A stretch of DNA of 64,000 bases from DATFFO01 sp963772815 (GCA_963772815.1 CAVYYV010000003.1:124001-188000), one strand, 5' to 3'. Counted from the stretch's first letter, positions 53,536 to 63,614 are shown. A program made the numbers and translations. Notes: a model not told the origin generated them from the letters alone.

Positions 53536-55046
53536 GCCTCGTCCTCGGAATCGACGTATCCACCACCGCCACCAAGGCCATCCTGATCGACCACCACGGC
53601 CGCGTGCGAGCTTCGTCGTCTGCCGGGTATCCCTATTCGACCCCCCGATCCCTGTGGACCGAGCAAGACCCCTCGCTGTGGTGGGAGGCGGCCGTCTCCA
53701 CCATCCACCGTGTTCTGGCCGAGGCCGGCGTGGACGCCGACGGGAGGGCCGGACAGGTGGAGGGAGTGGGCCTGACCGGCCAGATGCACGGATCCGTTCT
53801 GCTGGACGGGTCGGACCGGGTCGTGCGCCCGGCCATTCTGTGGAACGATCAGCGCACCGGCCCGGAGTGTGACGAGATCCGGCGTCGGGTCGGACGGGAA
53901 CGGCTCATCGCCACGACCGGGAACGACGCCCTGACCGGCTTCACCGCCCCCAAGCTGCTCTGGGTGAGGAACCACGAGCCCGACAACTGGTCGAAGGTGC
54001 GGCACATCCTCCTGCCCAAGGACTTCCTGCGCCTCCGCCTCACGGGCGGGCACGCGATCGACGTTGCCGGGGGATCCGGGACCATCCTCTTCGACCTGGC
54101 CTCCAGAACCTGGTCTCCGGAGATCCTTGCCGTCCTTGACATCGACCCCGGCCTCCTTCCACCGACGTTCGAGGGCCCCGAGGTGACGGGACGCCTGTCG
54201 GCCGAGGCGGCGCGGGCAACCGGGCTGGAGGAGGGGACGCCCGTGATGGCAGGGGGCGGAGACCAGTCGGCCAACGCAGTCGGGGTAGGAGCCGTGGCCC
54301 CCGGCATCGTGGCGCTATCCCTGGGGACCTCGGGTGTCGTCTTCGCCACCACCGAGAGACCGGTCGTCGAGGCCGAGGGACGTGTGCACGCCTTCTGTCA
54401 CGCCGTGCCCGGCCGATGGCACATGATGGGAGTGATGCTCTCCGCCGCGGGCAGCCTCCGCTGGCTGCGAGACGCGCTGGCCCCCAGCGCCTCCTTCGAT
54501 GAGTTGGTGGAAGGCGCGGCCGAAGTGGCGCCCGGATGCGACGGCCTTCTGTTCCTTCCGTACCTGACCGGCGAGCGCACGCCTCACCCTGATCCCCTGG
54601 CCCGGGGTGCCTTCGTCGGCCTCACCGTCCGCCACGACCTGCGTCATCTCACCCGGGCGGTATTGGAAGGTGTCGCCTTCGGCCTGCGAGATGGGCTGGA
54701 TCTGATGGTGAGGGCCGGCCTGGCCTCCCCGGTTCAGATTCGCGCCTCAGGAGGGGGCATCAGGAGCTCTTTGTGGCGCCAGATCCTGGCCGACGTGCTT
54801 CAGGCGGAGATCGTTACCGTTCCCACCCAGGAGGGCGCAGCCTACGGCGCCGCATTGCTGGCCGCCACCGGAGCAGGATGGTTCCCGTCGGTGGAGACGG
54901 CCACCGAGGCAGTGGTCGAGACCACTCCCGTTGCTCAGCCGTCAGAGCTCGTGGACCTCTATGTCCGTGCCCACGACAGATACGACGGGCTCTATCCGGT
55001 CCTCTCCCCCACCTTCGACGCCCTCGCCTCCGAGGAGCCGTCCTGA
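53532..55046 (+). CDS. xylB: Xylulokinase
   Basis: 504 residues of the FGGY kinase family: N-terminal 'GIDVSTTATKAILID', the xylulokinase 'LTGQMHGSVLLD' and 'ILWNDQRTGPECDEI', and C-terminal 'SLGTSGVVFATTERPV', 'LPYLTGERTPHPDPLARGAF' and 'ASGGGIRSSLWRQILADVL'. It makes xylulose 5-phosphate. ATG overlaps the preceding stop. Confidence 0.95.
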   Translation: MSLVLGIDVSTTATKAILIDHHGRVRASSSAGYPYSTPRSLWTEQDPSLWWEAAVSTIHRVLAEAGVDADGRAGQVEGVGLTGQMHGSVLLDGSDRVVRPAILWNDQRTGPECDEIRRRVGRERLIATTGNDALTGFTAPKLLWVRNHEPDNWSKVRHILLPKDFLRLRLTGGHAIDVAGGSGTILFDLASRTWSPEILAVLDIDPGLLPPTFEGPEVTGRLSAEAARATGLEEGTPVMAGGGDQSANAVGVGAVAPGIVALSLGTSGVVFATTERPVVEAEGRVHAFCHAVPGRWHMMGVMLSAAGSLRWLRDALAPSASFDELVEGAAEVAPGCDGLLFLPYLTGERTPHPDPLARGAFVGLTVRHDLRHLTRAVLEGVAFGLRDGLDLMVRAGLASPVQIRASGGGIRSSLWRQILADVLQAEIVTVPTQEGAAYGAALLAATGAGWFPSVETATEAVVETTPVAQPSELVDLYVRAHDRYDGLYPVLSPTFDALASEEPS

Positions 55047-55055
55047 TCGGCTCGA

Positions 55056-55763
55056 TCAGCCCCAGGAGGGCTCGCTGACGGGCCGCATCGCCAGCTCGAG
55101 GATGCGGTGGCCCCGGGGGCGGGTGAGAGCGAACACGACCGCCTCCGCCACATCCTCAGGCTCCATCATCCCCTTCAGCTCCGGCATGTCGGGAGTGCGG
55201 CCCCTCCCCATGGCGAAATCCGTGGCGACCCCGCCCGGTGCGATGTTCGTGCAACGCACACCCTTCTCCCGCAACTCATGGTCTAGAGCCCGCGTGAGGC
55301 CGATCTGGGCAAACTTCGAGGCGCTGTAAACGGCCTCGTAGGGAAGTCCTCGCCGTCCAGCCTCGCTGGCGATCGTGACCAGGTCGGCCTCCCCGGACTC
55401 GATCAGGTGAGGAAGAGCCGCTCTGATCGAAAAGAGAGCTCCCTTGACGTTGACGTCGATCATCTCCTCCATCTGCGCCGATGGCAGATCGAGGAACGGG
55501 CCGTAGGCACCAACCCCGGCGTTGACCACCAGGATGTCCAGTCCACCAAATCGCTCCACTGCCTCGTCGACGAGGTCCGTCAAGGCATCCGGGTCCCGCA
55601 CATCGGCGGGCCGGGCCAAGGCATCGTCGATCCCGGCATCGTCGCCGCTTCGCGAGGCAAGTGCCAGCTTCACACCTCTGTCGTGGAGGGAATGGGCCAC
55701 GGCGGCCCCGATACCACGGCTCGCTCCCGTTACCAGTGCTACTTTTCCATCGAGTTCGGTCAT
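55056..55763 (-). CDS. Short-chain dehydrogenase/reductase
   Basis: 235 residues: 'VALVTGASRGIGAAVAHSL', 'LVVNAGVGAYGP', catalytic Tyr-x3-Lys in 'YEAVYSASKFAQIGL', and 'CTNIAPGGVATDF'. The ATG at 55763 has 'ggaggag' 4 nt upstream; the frame beyond is unlikely. It is convergent with xylB. Substrate unknown; a pentose or polyol is possible by context. Confidence 0.88.
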   Translation of the reverse strand: MTELDGKVALVTGASRGIGAAVAHSLHDRGVKLALASRSGDDAGIDDALARPADVRDPDALTDLVDEAVERFGGLDILVVNAGVGAYGPFLDLPSAQMEEMIDVNVKGALFSIRAALPHLIESGEADLVTIASEAGRRGLPYEAVYSASKFAQIGLTRALDHELREKGVRCTNIAPGGVATDFAMGRGRTPDMPELKGMMEPEDVAEAVVFALTRPRGHRILELAMRPVSEPSWG

Positions 55764-55904
55764 GTTCTCCTCCTTCACCGACCGGACCACATGAGTCAAC
55801 GATCACAGGCCCATCGTCGTGGACCCGGGGTCATAGCCCAATCTCGTCGGATCGGTTTGCGTACCGGCTTTTTCGTGGTGCCGGCCCCACTACGCAAGCC
55901 CATG

Positions 55905-56705
55905 TCAGCGGTGTAGGTCGGCCAGGTCGGACTCGGTGACCTCGCCGGGCCGCTTGCCGGCGATGATCATGGCCAGGACCTCGTCCATGGTCACATCACT
56001 CTTGTTGACGGTCCCGACCAGCTTGCCCTGGAGCATCACGCTGATCCGATCGGCCAGATCGAACACGTCGTGGATGTCGTGGCTGATGAGGATGATCCCG
56101 ATCCCCTCTTGCTTGAGCTGGCGGATCAGGGCACGCACCTGCTCGGTCTCGGCCGGCCCCAACGCCGCGGTGGGCTCGTCCATGATCAGGATGCGGGCAT
56201 TGAAGTAGACGGCCCGGGCTATGGCCACGGACTGACGTTGGCCACCGGACAGCGATTGGACGGGGGACTTGAAGTTCTCGAACTTGGGATTGAGTCGCGC
56301 CATCACCGTGCGGGCCTCGTTCTCCATGGCCGAGTCGTTCAGGTTGCCCATTCGGGTGGTCAGTTCCCGACCCAGGAACATGTTGCCGGGGGCGTCGATG
56401 TTGTCGGCCAGGGCAAGAGTCTGGTAGATGGTCTCAATACCGAGGTTCTTGGCCGTGATCGGCGAATCGATGTTGACCTGCCGGCCGTCGATGTAGATCT
56501 GGCCCGAATCGGGTTTCTGTGCCCCAGACAGCGTCTTGATCAGGGTCGACTTGCCGGCGCCGTTACCACCCACCAGGGCGTGGATCTCACCCGGGTACAA
56601 GCTGAAGGGCATGTCGTCGACGGCATGGACACCACCGAAACTGACCTTCATGTGCCTCATATCCACCAGCGGCGGTTGATCCGTCACAGTTGGCGCTTCA
56701 GTCAT
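55905..56705 (-). CDS. Sugar ABC transporter ATP-binding protein, single domain
   Basis: 266 residues: Walker A 'GGNGAGKSTLIKTLSG', signature 'SLSGGQRQSVAIARA', Walker B 'ILIMDEPTAAL'. CUT2 sugar ATPases usually carry two tandem ATPase domains (about 500 residues); this one has one, like FrcA-type proteins. It lies 9 bp after the permease gene. Third gene of the operon xylF-xylH-ATPase on the minus strand. Confidence 0.92.
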   Translation of the reverse strand: MTEAPTVTDQPPLVDMRHMKVSFGGVHAVDDMPFSLYPGEIHALVGGNGAGKSTLIKTLSGAQKPDSGQIYIDGRQVNIDSPITAKNLGIETIYQTLALADNIDAPGNMFLGRELTTRMGNLNDSAMENEARTVMARLNPKFENFKSPVQSLSGGQRQSVAIARAVYFNARILIMDEPTAALGPAETEQVRALIRQLKQEGIGIILISHDIHDVFDLADRISVMLQGKLVGTVNKSDVTMDEVLAMIIAGKRPGEVTESDLADLHR

Positions 56706-56714
56706 GTCTTCCTC

Positions 56715-58037
56715 TCACTCCCTACCTCTTCGCAGATAGATCGTATTGACGGCTACGGCGATGACCAGGACGACGCCGATCACGACCTGCTGGAGCGGTG
56801 CGTCCACACCCATCAGCACCATGCCCGATTGCAACGACTGGATGACCAATGCGCCCAGAACCGCCCCGGAGATCTTGCCCACCCCTCCCAGCAGCGACGT
56901 GCCGCCGATGACCGCTGCCGCGATGACGTACAACTCATACAGGGTTCCGAGACCGCTGGTGGCGGCGTTGAGGCGGGCGATCTGAACGGCGGATGCCACC
57001 GCCACCATGATGCCCATCACCATGAAGGTCCTGACGATGGTCCAGCCGGTCTTGATGCCTCCCAGCTGAGCCGCTTCGGGATTGCCCCCGATGGCGAACA
57101 CGTATCGCCCGAAGCGACGACGGGTGGCGATGTAGGTCATGACCAGCGCCATGCCGATGGTGATGAGGACCGGGCTGGCCAGGCCGAGAGGGATGTCCAA
57201 CCCGCCCTCCGGCCAGGTCATGCCATGAGCCTCTGCGTACCGACGGGCGATGTTGATCGGCATGTAGTAGCGATTCAGGAACCAGACGCCGATCAGCACC
57301 ACTCCGACGCCGACCACGCCCAGGAGTCCCTCAGCCCACAGCGGACGCAACCGGAATCCGTAGCTCTGCCTCGTCTTACGGCGGCTATAGAGCAGATAGA
57401 CGATCCCTACTGCGGCGACGCCTCCCACGATCCAGCTCCAGGTGCCACCGATGGCCCCCCGGGCACCGCCTCCCAGCACCTGGAACGTCCTGTCCATGGG
57501 GGCGATGGTCTGCCCGCTGGCCAGCGCCCATGCGGCACCCCGCCAGACGAGGTATCCGCCCAGGGTGACGATGAATGAGGGGACCTCGACGTAGGCGACG
57601 ATGACCCCCTGCAGCCCCCCGACCAGAGCTCCGAGGAGGACTCCCGCCACCAGAGTGATCACCCAGGTGAACGGATTATCGAACCCCACCAGATTGGGTA
57701 GCCACTGCGCCTGCATGAGGGCCATGAACATGCCCAGGAAGCCGAGCATCGAACCCACGGAGAGGTCGATGTTGCGGGAGACGATGACCAGCACCATCCC
57801 TGTGGCCATGATGGCGAAGGTGGCGAACTGGACCGACAGGTTCCACAGGTTGCGAGGGGTGAGGAATGATCCCCCCGACATGATCTGGAACCCGATCCAG
57901 ATAACGACCAGGGCGACGATCATGCCCATCATCCGGGTATCGATCTCGAGCGCACGCAGGAAGCCGCTCAGGCCGCTGCGGCCGTGCGGCTCGGTCTCAG
58001 TCGGCTTCTCGAGGACCCTCTCTTCGGCAACACTCAT
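56715..58037 (-). CDS. xylH: Sugar ABC transporter permease (XylH-like)
   Basis: 440 residues with about ten membrane segments of the CUT2 family; 'NIDLSVGSMLGFLGMFMAL', 'LVAGVLLGALVGGLQGVIVAYVEVPSFIVTLGGYLVWRGAAW' and 'ISGAVLGALVIQSLQSGMVLMG' are the family's motifs. An inserted loop of about 100 residues between segments is longer than in RbsC, as in XylH. ATG 58037 has GGAGG 5 nt upstream. Confidence 0.92.
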   Translation of the reverse strand: MSVAEERVLEKPTETEPHGRSGLSGFLRALEIDTRMMGMIVALVVIWIGFQIMSGGSFLTPRNLWNLSVQFATFAIMATGMVLVIVSRNIDLSVGSMLGFLGMFMALMQAQWLPNLVGFDNPFTWVITLVAGVLLGALVGGLQGVIVAYVEVPSFIVTLGGYLVWRGAAWALASGQTIAPMDRTFQVLGGGARGAIGGTWSWIVGGVAAVGIVYLLYSRRKTRQSYGFRLRPLWAEGLLGVVGVGVVLIGVWFLNRYYMPINIARRYAEAHGMTWPEGGLDIPLGLASPVLITIGMALVMTYIATRRRFGRYVFAIGGNPEAAQLGGIKTGWTIVRTFMVMGIMVAVASAVQIARLNAATSGLGTLYELYVIAAAVIGGTSLLGGVGKISGAVLGALVIQSLQSGMVLMGVDAPLQQVVIGVVLVIAVAVNTIYLRRGRE

Positions 58038-58060
58038 GCATGCCTCCGGTCGGTCAGAGT

Positions 58061-58096
58061 ACACGTCGCGCCCTCCCCGGGGAGGGCGCGACGTGT
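58061..58096. terminator. 36-bp perfect palindrome between xylF and xylH
   Basis: Two 18-nt arms (58061-58078 and 58079-58096) are exactly complementary and GC-rich, giving a very stable RNA hairpin, without a T-run. In this position it is probably an mRNA stabiliser or attenuator that lets the binding protein be made in excess over the permease. Confidence 0.65.
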
Positions 58097-58144
58097 GTAT
58101 GCCGTCGAACTGCTCATCGGCGCAGTTCTATAGCGCTTCTTCGA

Positions 58145-59296
58145 TCACCCGCAGACGTCGACCGTTCCGGCCGAAACACCCTGACACACCTGGTCCTGGG
58201 TGATCCACCCGGAGTCGATGACCACGTTGAGGTTGTCCTGGGTGACGGGAATCGGAGTGAGGATGATGGAGTACACATCCACTCCGCCCGGGGTGGTGAA
58301 CGTCTGGGCGGTGTCTCCGGCGGCCGGAGCTGAATCACCTAGGTCAGAAGGCGCCTTCACATCCGCCAGAGCGGTTCCCTGAACCAGCTGAACGGCGATG
58401 TTGCCGGCCGCCTCACCGAGAGCGTAGGCGTTCTTCCACACCGACACGGTCTGGGTGCCGAGCGCCACCCGGTTGAGGGCGGCAGCGTCACCGTCCTGGC
58501 CCGAGACAGGAACCTGGCCTGCCAGGCCCTGTTGCTCGAGAGCGGCGACAACGCCACTGGCCATGCCGTCGTTCTCGGACAGGACCGCATCGACGTTGTT
58601 GTCGTTCTCGGTCAGGAACTGCTCCATCTCGGTCTGCGCCTTGGCCGGGTCCCAGTTGTCGGTGTAGGTCTCACCCACGATGTTGATGTCACCCGAGGAC
58701 ACCGCATCGCCGATCACGTCTTCGTATCCCGAACGCAGGAAGTCCGAGTTGGCGTCGGCCTGGTTGCCCTTGATGATCACATAGTTGCCGGTCGGCACCT
58801 TCGCGAAGATGGCCCGGGCCTCCATGCGACCCACCTCGACGTTGTCGAAGGTGAGGTAGAAGGCGCCCGAGTCTTCGATCAGGCGGTCATAGGCAATGAC
58901 CGGAATGCCCTGGCTGAGGGCGTCGGCCACGGCAGGCTTGATGGCGGTGCCGTCCTGGGCGAGGATGATCAGGGCATCCGCCCCCTGGGTGATCAGGTTG
59001 GCAACGTCGTTGAGCTGCTTGTCGGCAGACGATCCGGCATCGCTGGAGATGTACTTGACTCCCGCCGCCTCGAGTGCCTTCTTGATCGCCGGCTCGTCGG
59101 CTTTGGCCCACCGCTCCTCGTTGTAATTGTTCCAGGACACGCCGACGGTGAGTCCCTCGGCGCCGCCCGAAGTGGTGACAGTGGTTCCTCCCCCACCGGC
59201 AGTAGTGCTGGTGGTCTCGGTCCCGCCGCCTCCGCACGCTGCGAGCACCAAGGCGATGACGCCCACCAGTGCCCATGGTCGCATAGTTTTACGCAA
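58145..59296 (-). CDS. xylF: Sugar-binding lipoprotein (XylF-like)
   Basis: 383 residues. The lipobox is 'LVLAACGGG' after a short hydrophobic leader, then a Thr-rich linker and a periplasmic binding fold ('VGVSWNNYNEERWAKADE', 'ALIILAQDGTAIKPAV', 'GIPVIAYDRLIEDSG', 'DAVLSENDGMASGVVAAL'). Asp/Arg positions match the XylF/ribose-binding group. TTG 59296 lies 4 nt after GGAGGAGGA; ATG 59284 is the alternative. It is the first gene of the transporter operon. Confidence 0.93.
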   Translation of the reverse strand: MRKTMRPWALVGVIALVLAACGGGGTETTSTTAGGGGTTVTTSGGAEGLTVGVSWNNYNEERWAKADEPAIKKALEAAGVKYISSDAGSSADKQLNDVANLITQGADALIILAQDGTAIKPAVADALSQGIPVIAYDRLIEDSGAFYLTFDNVEVGRMEARAIFAKVPTGNYVIIKGNQADANSDFLRSGYEDVIGDAVSSGDINIVGETYTDNWDPAKAQTEMEQFLTENDNNVDAVLSENDGMASGVVAALEQQGLAGQVPVSGQDGDAAALNRVALGTQTVSVWKNAYALGEAAGNIAVQLVQGTALADVKAPSDLGDSAPAAGDTAQTFTTPGGVDVYSIILTPIPVTQDNLNVVIDSGWITQDQVCQGVSAGTVDVCG

Positions 59297-59402
59297 TCGT
59301 TCCTCCTCCGACTGGCTCGTCCCCTGTGGGTAGAGCTTGCTTTTCAACGGTCCAAGGGAGACGGGGGTTCGCCCGCCGCCTCGATTGTCGTCACAGCGCC
59401 GC

Positions 59403-59477
59403 CGCGCAATTGCGCGAAGCGCCGATCCCGACGATGCCACGGAGCATACACTTCATATGTTGGCATTCGCAACGAAT
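59403..59477. promoter_or_regulatory. xylF promoter and candidate operators
   Basis: On the minus strand TTGCGA (59472-59467), 18 bp, then TATGCT (59448-59443) form a good promoter. ATTCG-caa-CGAAT (59465-59477) overlaps the -35, and a perfect 14-bp palindrome CGCGCAATTGCGCG lies at 59403-59416 in the leader. Either could bind the divergent ROK regulator. The rest of the 281-bp gap (59297-59577) is AT-richer near 59515-59546 and probably holds the ROK gene's promoter. Confidence 0.55.
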
Positions 59478-59577
59478 CGGGCGTCCACCTCTGCATCGCA
59501 AAAACGCGTTCTCTCCATATACCGGCGCACCCAATCCAGATATATAGTGGCGTCCCCAACAAAAGGCTCGGGACAAC

Positions 59578-60840
59578 TTGGACCGCACGGGAAAGAGCGA
59601 AACGCGCAACCGCGGGCGGGGCGTGGCCAGCGAAGAGCTGCGCCGGCACAATCTGTCCACCATCCTGGAGCGCCTCCATCTGGGTGGTTCCTCCTCCCGA
59701 TCGGAGTTGACCAGCACCACCGGGTTGAATCGTTCGACGGTGGCCGACCTGGTGTCTGAGCTGGCAATGCTGGGCTTGGTCGCGGAGGGTCCCGGAGTGG
59801 CGACCCCAGGACCCGGACGAAGGTCGCCGCTGGTGAGCGTCCGGCCCGAGGGTGCTGCTGTGCTGGCCATCGAGCTGAGCGTGGACTCGTTCGCCGTGGC
59901 CACGGTGGGGCTGGGTGGTCATGTATACAACGAGCTGCGGGTGGCCCGCCCCCGGGGACGCTTCTCGCCTGAGGAGACCACCCAGGACGTGGCCAAGCTG
60001 GCCCAACCGCTTCTAGCCGCCTTGCCTCCTGGACACACCCTCGTCCGGGTCGCGGCGGCCGTGGTAGGCATCACTCGCCGATCCGACGGCTTCGTCCATC
60101 TGGCCCCAAACCTGGGCTGGCATGACGTGCCTCTGGGGGAAATGCTGGCGCGAGAGCTCGGACTGGACGACTCGGTGAGCGTGGCCAACGAGGCCGACCT
60201 GGGAGCGCTGGCCGAGTATCGGAGGGGAGCGGGCCGCGGAGTGGGACATCTCATCTACCTGTCGGGCGAGGCGGGCATCGGGGCCGGCCTCATCTGCGAC
60301 CACAAGCCCATGCTTGGCTTGATTGGCTACGCGGGTGAGGTCGGCCACATGCTGGTGGACCCGAACGGCCACAAGTGCCGATGCGGGCACGTGGGCTGCT
60401 GGGAAACGGAAGCAGGTGAAGGAGCTCTGGCGCGCAAGGCCGGCATCAAGACGTCGCCGGGGGCGCCCGGAGTCGTCGATCTGGTCTTGGCCCGTGCGGC
60501 CTCCGGTGACCAGCGTACCCGGACCGCTCTGTCCGATATCGGCCGCTGGCTCGGCATCGGCATAGGCAACCTCATCAACCTCGCCAATCCCGAACTGGTC
60601 GTACTGGGCGGGCTTTACCAGCGGCTGTTCGAGTATCTCGACGAGCCCATGGCGACCGGGGTCGCGATGAGTGCCCTCGACGCTCCGCTAGCGGGAACGC
60701 GGATCGTGTCCAGCGACCTGGGAATCGACGCACCTTTGATGGGGGCAGCCGAGATGGCGCTGTCCGGTGTCATCTCGGACCCGGCCGGCAGGGCCGGCGA
60801 GAACGTTAGGGTGTTGGCCGAGGGCGAGCGTGCAACCTGA
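59578..60840 (+). CDS. ROK-family transcriptional regulator (XylR-like)
   Basis: 420 residues. An N-terminal winged helix ('SRSELTSTTGLNRSTVADLVSELAMLGL') is followed by a ROK sugar-sensing domain with the zinc motif 'CRCGHVGCWET' and 'GEVGHMLVD'. The TTG at 59578 gives the longest form; a GTG at 59623 starts closer to the domain. Divergent from xylF, it is the likely xylose repressor. Confidence 0.9.
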   Translation: MDRTGKSETRNRGRGVASEELRRHNLSTILERLHLGGSSSRSELTSTTGLNRSTVADLVSELAMLGLVAEGPGVATPGPGRRSPLVSVRPEGAAVLAIELSVDSFAVATVGLGGHVYNELRVARPRGRFSPEETTQDVAKLAQPLLAALPPGHTLVRVAAAVVGITRRSDGFVHLAPNLGWHDVPLGEMLARELGLDDSVSVANEADLGALAEYRRGAGRGVGHLIYLSGEAGIGAGLICDHKPMLGLIGYAGEVGHMLVDPNGHKCRCGHVGCWETEAGEGALARKAGIKTSPGAPGVVDLVLARAASGDQRTRTALSDIGRWLGIGIGNLINLANPELVVLGGLYQRLFEYLDEPMATGVAMSALDAPLAGTRIVSSDLGIDAPLMGAAEMALSGVISDPAGRAGENVRVLAEGERAT

Positions 60841-60868
60841 GCACCGACAACTACTTCCGTCAGCCCGG

Positions 60869-61855
60869 CTACCCAGCAGCGGCGAAGATCCTCTCCAACA
60901 CCCGGAGGTTCGCGACTGCGTCCTCAGGCGGCGTCGGGACCGGGCCGTCGTTGAGGATCGCACTCGAGAATGCGTCCGCCTGCACGGCGTACTGGTCGGC
61001 GGTGGGAACCTCATAGGTCTGCATATCAGGGGCCACCGGGGGATTCCCTCCCGCGAAGCGATACAGCCGGGTCGGCCGATCGGGGGGAATGTTGAAGGGG
61101 ATCTCCACCAGAAGCCGACCCTCGGTTCCCTGTATATGCACGCGCTGATCGTCTTCGATCTGGGTGGAGCAGGTGAAAGTGGCGTGTCGGCCGTCGAAGT
61201 CGAGAATCGCCGAGGTGACGACATCGGTCCCGAAACTCGGATCCCTGCGGATCGCCGCCGACACTTGGGACGGTTCGCTCCCGAAGAGCATGCGCGCCAC
61301 GTTGACCGGATAACACCCGACGTCGTACAGCGCCCCGCCTCCAAAGTCGGGCATGTTGCGGATATCTCCGGGGTCCATGTTCCGGTAGGAGAAGAAGGAT
61401 TGGATGGCGAGGACCTCGCCGATGGCGCCGTCGTCCACCAGGCGGCGGACCTCCGACCAGAGGGGATGGAAACGATACATGAAGGCCTCCATCAACTTCA
61501 CGCCGGCTTCCCGGGCACCGTCGATCATCCGCTGCGCCTCGAGGGCGGACAGCGCCATGGGCTTCTCGCACAGGACGTGCTTTCCCGCCTCGGCCGCGGC
61601 CAGCGCCCACTCGGCGTGGAGCGAGTTGGGCAGGGGGATGTAGACCGCTTCGATATCCGCATCGGCCAGGAGATCGCCATACGAACCGTGAGCCCGGGGG
61701 ATATCGAGAGCCTGAGCCACCTCGGCCGCTCGGTCCTCGGACCGCGACGCGATGGCAGCCACGCGGCTCCACTCGGAGCCCTGCATGGCCGGTATCACCT
61801 TCCGGACGGCGATGTCGGCCGTGCCCAGGACTCCCCACCGAACCTCACCCGGCAT
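60869..61855 (-). CDS. Gfo/Idh/MocA-family oxidoreductase
   Basis: 328 residues: NAD(P)-binding 'WGVLGTADIAVRKVIPAM', 'VYIPLPNSLHAEWALAAAEAGKHVLCEKPMAL' with the catalytic Lys, and 'YRFHPLW'. The length and 'GGGALYDVGCYPVNVARMLFG' resemble D-xylose 1-dehydrogenase (NADP+)-like enzymes, so it may oxidise xylose by a second route. It is convergent with the ROK gene and divergent from the next gene. Confidence 0.9.
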   Translation of the reverse strand: MPGEVRWGVLGTADIAVRKVIPAMQGSEWSRVAAIASRSEDRAAEVAQALDIPRAHGSYGDLLADADIEAVYIPLPNSLHAEWALAAAEAGKHVLCEKPMALSALEAQRMIDGAREAGVKLMEAFMYRFHPLWSEVRRLVDDGAIGEVLAIQSFFSYRNMDPGDIRNMPDFGGGALYDVGCYPVNVARMLFGSEPSQVSAAIRRDPSFGTDVVTSAILDFDGRHATFTCSTQIEDDQRVHIQGTEGRLLVEIPFNIPPDRPTRLYRFAGGNPPVAPDMQTYEVPTADQYAVQADAFSSAILNDGPVPTPPEDAVANLRVLERIFAAAG

Positions 61856-61920
61856 GGGTGTTCAACCGATCCTCGACCACCGGGGCATTGTCCCCAGGTG
61901 AGCTCAGAAGGGCAAGCCGC

Positions 61921-63596
61921 ATGAGTGCCGGGCGCACAGACGAGGAGGGGGCGGCCGGCCTGTGGCTTCTGGCCGGCGTTGCCTTGGGCGCCCTGGCCAC
62001 CCTGGGCTTGGTCCTGGCCGTGCTGGCCTTCCTGAATCGGGGTGCGCCCGATTCTGCCCTCGGGCCACCGCACTTCGTGGACGAGACTGCCTCCTCGGGA
62101 ATCGATCACTCCTACCAGGGTGGATTCGACTTCTACGTGGGAGGCGGAGTCGCCGTGTTCGATTGCAACGGCGATCACCGGCCCGACATCTACCTCGCCG
62201 GAGGTGAGTCACCTGCCGTTCTGTACCGCAACGACAGTCCCACCGGTGGGGATCTCAGGTTCACACAAGTCGGCGATCCCCCCACGGAGCTGACCTCGGT
62301 CACGGGCGCATATCCACTCGATGCGGACGGGGATGGGGTCACGGACCTGGCCGTGGTTCGGTTTGGCGAGAACGTGATGCTGCGCGGCCTGGGCGGCTGC
62401 CGATTCGAACGCGCCAACGAGGCTTGGTCCCTGGATGGCGGGAACAGCTGGACGGTGGCCTTCAGTGCCAAGTGGGAGGGCGATTCGGCCCTGCCCACGC
62501 TTGCCTTCGGCAATTACGTCGCCCTCACCGACACAGGAGAGCAGGATGGGTGCTCTGACAACTACCTCTTCCGTCCGGACGGGACCACCTACGAGAAGCC
62601 CACCACACTGTCGCCCGGGTGGTGCACCCTCTCGATCCTCTTCAGCGATTGGGACCGGACGGGGAGAGGTGATCTGCGGATGACCAACGACCGCCACTAC
62701 TACCGCGATGGCGAAGAGCAGATGTGGCGGGTGGCCCCCGGCGAGACACCCCGCCTCTACACGGCCGCCGACGGCTGGCAGACGATGCAGATCTGGGGCA
62801 TGGGAATCGCCAACTACGACCTCAACGGCGACGGCCTGCCCGAAGTGTTCCTCACCAGTCAGGGCGACAACAAACTTCAAACTCTGGCGACAGGGCCGAC
62901 CCAACCCGACTACGAGGACATAGCCTTCGCCGCGGGGCTACTGCACACAGGCCGTTCACCGGTGACGTGAACCTGCCGTCCACCGCCTGGCACCCGGAAT
63001 TCGAGGACGTCAACAACGACGGCCTGGTGGACCTATTCGTCAGCAAGGGCAACGTCGAGGCCCAACCCGACTACGCCGCCAGGGATCCCAACAACCTGAT
63101 GCTGCAGAATCCCGATGGCACCTTCACCGAGGCTGCCACGTCCGCCGGCATCCTCGACTTCAGTCGCAGCCGGGGAGCGGCCCTGGCCGATTTCAACAGC
63201 GACGGGATGCTCGACCTGGTTGTGGTGGATCGTGAGGAGCCGGTCAAGGTGTGGCGCAACGTCGGATGGGGCTCTGCGGGCAGCCCTGCCCCAATGGGCC
63301 ATTGGCTGGCGGTAGGTCTGAGCCAGACGGCTCCCAACCGCGATGCAATTGGCGCCTGGATCGAGGTGCGGGTGGGGAACCGCATTCAACGGCGCCAGGT
63401 GACCGTGGGTGGTGGCCATGCCGGGGGTCAGCTGGGGTGGATCCATTTTGGACTCGGATCGGCCGGCGAGGCTCAGGTGAGAGTCCAATGGCCCGACGGA
63501 GCGACCGGGCCCTGGATGAGTGCAGACTCCAACCGGTTCGTGGTGGTAGATCGGAACGCCTCGAGCCTGGAAACCTGGACTCCCCCGTCGTCTTGA
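61921..63596 (+). CDS. CRTAC1/UnbV-like FG-GAP surface protein (frameshifted)
   Basis: Membrane-anchored protein with a signal-anchor helix (about 14-38) and FG-GAP/VCBS-type repeats rich in Asp ('FDCNGDHRPDIYLAGG', 'LDADGDGVTDLAVVRF', 'YDLNGDGLPEVFLTSQGD'). At about 62945 the frame shifts by one base; the second frame continues 'HRPFTGDVNLPSTAWHPEFEDVNNDGLVDLFVSKGN' and the ASPIC/UnbV-like C-terminus. In the first frame a TGA follows at 62968. Read through, it is about 558 residues. Whether the shift is biological or an assembly indel is open. Confidence 0.82.
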
Positions 63597-63614
63597 GAAA
63601 GCAGGCCCGCCGAC

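Noticed and set aside
56070..57578. 502-codon plus-strand frame, Asp/His-rich
   Set aside because: Antisense of the ATPase and permease genes, which have convincing motifs.
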